The position numbers and the translations under genes were made by a program. Positions 14,052-17,401 of a DNA stretch of 17,401 bases are shown one piece after another. How positions within the stretch are numbered: the first letter of the stretch is position 1; each line of letters opens with the position of its first letter. The notes below the pieces were generated by a model. It had not been told where the DNA came from and ran no database searches. It saw only the letters and a program-made list of their open reading frames with translations. Source of the stretch: GJ-E10 sp035625725 (lineage in GTDB: Bacteria > Pseudomonadota > Gammaproteobacteria > Burkholderiales > Burkholderiaceae_F); assembly GCA_035625725.1 (NCBI GenBank), contig DASPPB010000027.1:1-17401 (forward strand). The letters are read 5' to 3'.

Positions 14052-14141
14052 ATGAGGAGGACCGGACTTTCGTTCGCGCACGCGTTGCCCGGCACCGGGC
14101 GGCCCACGACAGCACTGAGTCGTGGGAGGCACTGTCCATGA
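14052..14141 (+). CDS. Possible 29-codon leader reading frame upstream of glucokinase
   Basis: An ATG at 14052 opens a 29-residue frame (MRRTGLSFAHALP...) whose TGA (14139-14141) overlaps the glucokinase start as ATGA. The ATG lies about 7 bases after the candidate -10 box, so the message could be leaderless and the peptide translated without a Shine-Dalgarno sequence, with glucokinase translation coupled to it. It has no recognisable homology and could be chance in GC-rich DNA. Confidence 0.25.
   Translation: MRRTGLSFAHALPGTGRPTTALSRGRHCP
14103..14126 (+). promoter_or_regulatory. 8-bp inverted repeat overlapping the glucokinase ribosome site
   Basis: CCCACGAC and GTCGTGGG form a perfect 8-bp inverted repeat around an 8-base spacer. 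The right arm contains the first bases of the Shine-Dalgarno sequence GGGAGG (14124-14129). In RNA the hairpin would hide the ribosome site of glk; in DNA it could be an operator. Function is inferred only from position. Confidence 0.4.
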
Positions 14142-15178
14142 GCGCGGAACGGACCGTGCCCCCGACTTGGCTGCTCGCAGACGTGGGCGGCACAAACGTG
14201 CGCTTTGCGCAGGCGCAAGTGGTGGCGCCAGCACCGCTTCTTGTGCAGAGCGTGCGCGTCTATCGCGTCGCCGACTTCACCTCCTTGTCGGAGGCAGCCC
14301 GCCTGTATCTGCGTGCACTGGCAGTCAACCCCCGCCACGCCGTCTTCGCACTGGCCGGACCCGTGCGGGGCGACACGGTGCAGATGACGAACCACCCCTG
14401 GTCGATCTCAAGGACCCAGTTGCAAAACGACCTGGGACTGGAGTCGGTGCACCTGGTCAATGACTTTGCCGCGGTAAGTATGGGTCTGCCGCTGCTACAG
14501 CCAGCCGACGTGCTGGCGCTGGGCACGGCTCCCGAGGTGATTCATCGTCAGCCCAAGACGCAAACTTTCTGCGTGCTGGGCCCGGGGACCGGTTTGGGCG
14601 TATCCGCGCTTCTGATTCGCGACACACGCATCGATGCCCTGCAGACCGAAGGCGGGCATGTCGGCTTTTCGCCGACTTCACCGGAGGAGATCGCCGTTTT
14701 GCAGCAGCTTGCCAAGCGCTTTGGTCGCGTCTCGCGGGAACGCGTGCTCTCCGGCAGCGGCCTGGTGAACCTGCACCAAGCGCTTTGTGCAGTTGATCAG
14801 ATCTCCGCCTCCACCCTGGCGCCGGAGCACATTACCGAGCGCGCGCGCCAGCTCGCGGATTCCCAGTGCGTGCGGGCTGTGGAGATGTTTTGCGACATCC
14901 TGGGGTCGGTGGCCGGCGACTGCGCGCTGTCCTTCGGTGCCTGGGATGGGGTCTACCTGGCCGGCGGCATGCTCGCGGCCTTCAAGCCCTGGCTGCAGCA
15001 AGGGCGCTTTCGGATGCGTTTTGACGACAAGGGACGCTTTGCCGATACGGTGCGTCGGGTACCGGTTGCGCTCATCACGCACGCACAACCGGGTTTGCTA
15101 GGAGCGGCCAGCTGCGCGGTGCTCGCGTCGGGCAACTCGCCCGTGCGTGCAAGCCAAGCAAGTAGCGCCAAGCCTTGA
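14138..15178 (+). CDS. glk: Glucokinase (E. coli Glk family)
   Basis: A 346-residue cytoplasmic sugar kinase phosphorylating glucose with ATP to glucose 6-phosphate. The phosphate-binding motif LLADVGGTNVRFA is near the N-terminus, HLVNDFAAVSMGL carries the catalytic aspartate, LGPGTGLGVSALL is the second glycine loop, EGGHVGFSP holds the conserved Glu/His that contact sugar, and RVLSGSGLVNLH and YLAGGMLAAF complete the family pattern. The length is slightly above E. coli Glk (321) because of a C-terminal Ala/Ser-rich tail. The start is ATG 14138, preceded by GGGAGG at about 8 bases; the frame is open far upstream, but that part is non-coding or overlaps other genes. It stands alone after the cox operon. 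Confidence 0.93.
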   Translation: MSAERTVPPTWLLADVGGTNVRFAQAQVVAPAPLLVQSVRVYRVADFTSLSEAARLYLRALAVNPRHAVFALAGPVRGDTVQMTNHPWSISRTQLQNDLGLESVHLVNDFAAVSMGLPLLQPADVLALGTAPEVIHRQPKTQTFCVLGPGTGLGVSALLIRDTRIDALQTEGGHVGFSPTSPEEIAVLQQLAKRFGRVSRERVLSGSGLVNLHQALCAVDQISASTLAPEHITERARQLADSQCVRAVEMFCDILGSVAGDCALSFGAWDGVYLAGGMLAAFKPWLQQGRFRMRFDDKGRFADTVRRVPVALITHAQPGLLGAASCAVLASGNSPVRASQASSAKP

Positions 15179-15187
15179 CGTTGTGGC

Positions 15188-15213
15188 GTCGGACGGCCGG
15201 CCGGCAGGCCGAC
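15188..15213 (+). terminator. Imperfect GC-rich hairpin after glk
   Basis: GTCGG and CCGAC pair around an interior rich in the palindrome CGGCCGGCCG, 10 bases past the glk stop. No uridine tract follows. It may be a transcript end signal, but the evidence is weak. Confidence 0.22.
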
Positions 15214-15325
15214 CTCCCATGCCCGACCGGATGTTCGTGTTAGCCCCGATAGGGGAGTCGACCGGGGATCTGCGCGCGTTCAATAGAGGTCCTTATCTCT
15301 TATCGACACAGAAATCGGATTGACC

Positions 15326-15943
15326 ATGGACACTCCCCACTCCAACCAGGGGCTTGCCGGCGGCGCCGCGAGCCCAGCGGGACTTCGCAAGATCCATCCC
15401 CTTTTGGCTACCGCGGCCATTGCGGTGACGGCGGTCTGCGTCATTGCGGCGGTGCAGTTTCTCTCACCCCAGAACGCGCACTCGGCGGCCGATCGCGCGG
15501 CGGGCTATCCGAGCGCCGGCCCCGGCGGCCCGACGGGGGCAGCGACGACGGCGCCTGCCGGCCCGGGTGCCGCACCGGCTGCTCCGCCCGCCATGCCGCC
15601 GGCCGCTGTCTGTGCCGATTGCGGCCAGATCGTAAACATCCGCACCGCGCGCCAGGAGGGCAGCGGCAGCGGACTCGGAGCCGTGGCGGGGGGGCTGCTG
15701 GGCGGCGTGCTCGGCCACCAGATGGGCGCCGGCCGCGGCAAGGAAGCGATGACGGTCGTGGGTGCCGTAGGCGGCGCGGTTGCGGGCAATGAAGTCGAAA
15801 AGCAGGCCAAGGCGCAAACGCTCTACCACGTCGACGTGCGTATGGCCGACGGCTCGGCACGAACCGTCACCCTGAATGCTGCGCCGAACCTGCCCGTCGG
15901 CGCGCAGGTCCGGGTCATCGGCAACACCGTCGTGGCACGCTAA
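15326..15943 (+). CDS. Glycine-zipper (2TM) membrane protein
   Basis: A 205-residue envelope protein of the glycine zipper 2TM (SlyB/17-kDa antigen-like) group common in betaproteobacteria. A membrane anchor lies at residues 25-46 (HPLLATAAIAVTAVCVIAAV), followed by a long Ala/Pro/Gly-rich linker (about 47-94), the pair C96 and C99 in VCADCGQIVNI, a glycine-zipper hairpin (about 114-158, GSGLGAVAGGLLGGVLGHQM), and a small C-terminal beta-rich domain (YHVDVRMADGSARTVTL). The anchor is not a lipobox signal, so an inner-membrane tether with the rest in the periplasm is likely. Function is unknown beyond cell-envelope association. The start is ATG 15326 with only a weak ribosome site; a TTG at 15320 is in frame. 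It is convergent with sdaA, with stops 16 bases apart. Confidence 0.82.
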   Translation: MDTPHSNQGLAGGAASPAGLRKIHPLLATAAIAVTAVCVIAAVQFLSPQNAHSAADRAAGYPSAGPGGPTGAATTAPAGPGAAPAAPPAMPPAAVCADCGQIVNIRTARQEGSGSGLGAVAGGLLGGVLGHQMGAGRGKEAMTVVGAVGGAVAGNEVEKQAKAQTLYHVDVRMADGSARTVTLNAAPNLPVGAQVRVIGNTVVAR

Positions 15944-15959
15944 AAAGCGAGCACCCCCT

Positions 15960-17348
15960 CTAGCATTCGACGATATTGACCGCGAGCCCGCCCCTCGCGG
16001 TCTCCTTGTATTTGGTCGACATGTCTAGCCCGGTCTGGCGCATCGTCTGAATCACCTGGTCCAGGCTCACGCAATGGCGTCCGTCGCCGCGAAGCGCCAT
16101 GCGTGCCGCGTTGATGGCTTTAACGGCCGCGATCGCATTGCGCTCGATGCAAGGAATCTGTACGAGTCCGCCGACCGGGTCGCAGGTCAATCCGAGCTGG
16201 TGTTCCATTGCGATTTCGGCCGCGTTTTCCGCTTGCTCGGGAGTTCCGCCAAGCACCGCGCACAGCGCGCCGGCGGCCATGGAACAGGCCACACCCACCT
16301 CTCCCTGGCAGCCGACCTCCGCCCCGCTGATGGAAGCGTTTTCCTTGTACAGGATGCCTACGGCCGCGGCGGTGAGTAAAAAATCGACCACACCTTCATC
16401 GTTGGAGCCGGGCACAAACCGCGTGTAGTAGTGCAGCACCGCGGGCACGATGCCCGCCGCGCCGTTGGTCGGTGCCGTTACCACCCGGCCGCCCGCGGCA
16501 TTTTCCTCGGCCACGGCCAACGCGTAGAGATTGACCCAGTCCATGACGAGCAGGGGATCGTCGTCTTCGCCCTGCGGGGCGCTGCGCAGCGCATGCAGCA
16601 ATGCCGGGGCCCGGCGCTTCACGTGAAAGCCCCCGGGCAGCGCACCTTCGGTATGGCAGCCGCGCTCGATGCACTGGGTCATTACATCCCAGATGTGCAG
16701 CAGCTGCGCGCGGGTCTGCTCCGCGCTGCGCCAGTGCTGCTCGTTACGCGCCATGAGCTGGGCGATGCTGCAGCGCTGCTCGCGGGTGGCCGCGAGCAAC
16801 TGCGCCCCGCTGCGGAATGGATGGGGCAGTTTCGGCGCGGCCGCAGTGCCTTGGGCCGAGGGCGCGCCATCAGCGGCCACGGGATCGGCCACGACAGATC
16901 CGCCACCCACCGAGTAATACGTATGTTCGGCAAGCATCGACCCGTCGGCGCGATAGGCGCTGCAGCGCATCGCGTTGGGGTGATAGGGGAGACTGCGCTG
17001 CGGCGAGAAAACCAGGTCCTGGCGCTCGTCAAAATCGATGGCGTGGCTGCCCAGCAGCACAAGGCGCGCTGCGCTGCGCATCTCGTTGACCAAGGCCGCC
17101 ATCTGCTGCACTTCGACGGTCTCGGGCTCGTGCCCGGCCAGCCCCAGCATGACGGCCGCGTCAGCACGATGCCCTTTGCCGGTCGCGCCCAAGGAACCGT
17201 AGAACTGCACCCGCACTCGGGCCGCTACGGAAAGCTCCTGGGCCTGCAGCAAAGCCAGGGCAAACATGCGCGCTGCGCGCATGGGGCCGACGGTGTGCGA
17301 GCTCGACGGTCCGATACCAACGCGAAAAAGGTCGAGTGCGCTGATCAC
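15960..17348 (-). CDS. sdaA: L-serine ammonia-lyase (iron-sulfur type, single chain)
   Basis: A 462-residue oxygen-sensitive enzyme deaminating L-serine to pyruvate and ammonia with a 4Fe-4S cluster. Family hallmarks are the N-terminal FRVGIGPSSSHTVGPMRA, EENAAGGRVVTAPTNGAAG, AEVGCQGEVGVACSMAA and LTCDPVGGLVQIPCIERN, which supply conserved cysteines of the cluster, and a C-terminal GGLAVNIVEC tail whose final Cys is a known family feature able to enter the active site. The start GTG 17348 is chosen because AAGGAG stands 9 bases upstream and the resulting N-terminus (MISALDLFRVGIG) matches E. coli SdaA (454 residues). GTG 17381 would add 11 residues, and the frame stays open to the window edge, so a longer protein is not excluded. 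No neighbour suggests an operon. Confidence 0.93.
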   Translation of the reverse strand: MISALDLFRVGIGPSSSHTVGPMRAARMFALALLQAQELSVAARVRVQFYGSLGATGKGHRADAAVMLGLAGHEPETVEVQQMAALVNEMRSAARLVLLGSHAIDFDERQDLVFSPQRSLPYHPNAMRCSAYRADGSMLAEHTYYSVGGGSVVADPVAADGAPSAQGTAAAPKLPHPFRSGAQLLAATREQRCSIAQLMARNEQHWRSAEQTRAQLLHIWDVMTQCIERGCHTEGALPGGFHVKRRAPALLHALRSAPQGEDDDPLLVMDWVNLYALAVAEENAAGGRVVTAPTNGAAGIVPAVLHYYTRFVPGSNDEGVVDFLLTAAAVGILYKENASISGAEVGCQGEVGVACSMAAGALCAVLGGTPEQAENAAEIAMEHQLGLTCDPVGGLVQIPCIERNAIAAVKAINAARMALRGDGRHCVSLDQVIQTMRQTGLDMSTKYKETARGGLAVNIVEC

Positions 17349-17401
17349 TTCCGGCTTCTCCTTGCCACCACCAGCTGCCACGCCTGTGCGATCCTCGCAC
17401 G

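Noticed and set aside
12938..14137. Long in-frame extension upstream of glucokinase (open for 400 codons)
   Set aside because: It overlaps the MocA-like and membrane-protein genes in another frame; only the part from ATG 14138 resembles glucokinase and it has its own ribosome site.

Overview
The window is GC-rich, densely coded DNA that looks like a betaproteobacterial (Burkholderiales-type) chromosome. This rests on codon and GC style, a PAS-LytTR CO sensor of the RcoM type, form I carbon monoxide dehydrogenase (CODH) genes, and E. coli-type glucokinase and L-serine dehydratase. Taxonomy is inferred from protein style, not from a search.

Layout. (1) 1-3821, + strand: the 3' end of a branched-chain amino-acid-type (Liv/HAAT) ABC uptake operon: LivM-like permease C-terminus, periplasmic binding protein, LivF-like ATPase and a PaaK-like acyl-CoA ligase homologue. 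The combination suggests uptake and possible CoA activation of an organic, perhaps aromatic, acid. (2) 3836-4648, - strand: an RcoM-type heme PAS/LytTR regulator. (3) 4649-4947: divergent intergenic region holding three TTnnnG direct repeats at exact 20-bp spacing, the architecture known for RcoM operators. (4) 4948-13904, + strand: a compact aerobic CODH operon, coxM-coxS-coxL-coxG-coxD-coxE, then an XdhC/CoxF-like protein fused to a YHS metal-binding domain, a MocA-like molybdopterin cytidylyltransferase, and an unrecognised six-helix membrane protein. Three of these junctions are ATGA stop/start overlaps. (5) 14138-15178, + strand: glucokinase with an unusual leader. (6) 15326-15943, + strand: glycine-zipper membrane protein. 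(7) 15960-17348, - strand: iron-sulfur L-serine dehydratase, convergent with the preceding gene.

How the CO module would work: CO binds heme in the RcoM PAS domain and the LytTR domain activates the cox promoter. CoxM (FAD), CoxS (two 2Fe-2S clusters) and CoxL (Mo-Cu site with molybdopterin cytosine dinucleotide, MCD) form the enzyme. The MocA-like protein makes the MCD cofactor. CoxD, CoxE and the XdhC-YHS protein are expected to mature the Cu-S-Mo cluster. CoxG would tether the enzyme to the membrane and quinone pool.

Points most worth a second look are the intact CO-sensing circuit with its operator, the AYRCSLR active-site loop of CoxL (form I enzymes normally have AYXCSFR), the XdhC-YHS fusion as a possible copper-handling factor, the unknown membrane protein coupled to the MocA-like gene, and the glucokinase leader. 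No tRNA, rRNA, CRISPR array or insertion sequence was seen. No gene-free stretch exceeds 300 bases; the longest is the regulatory region 4649-4947.
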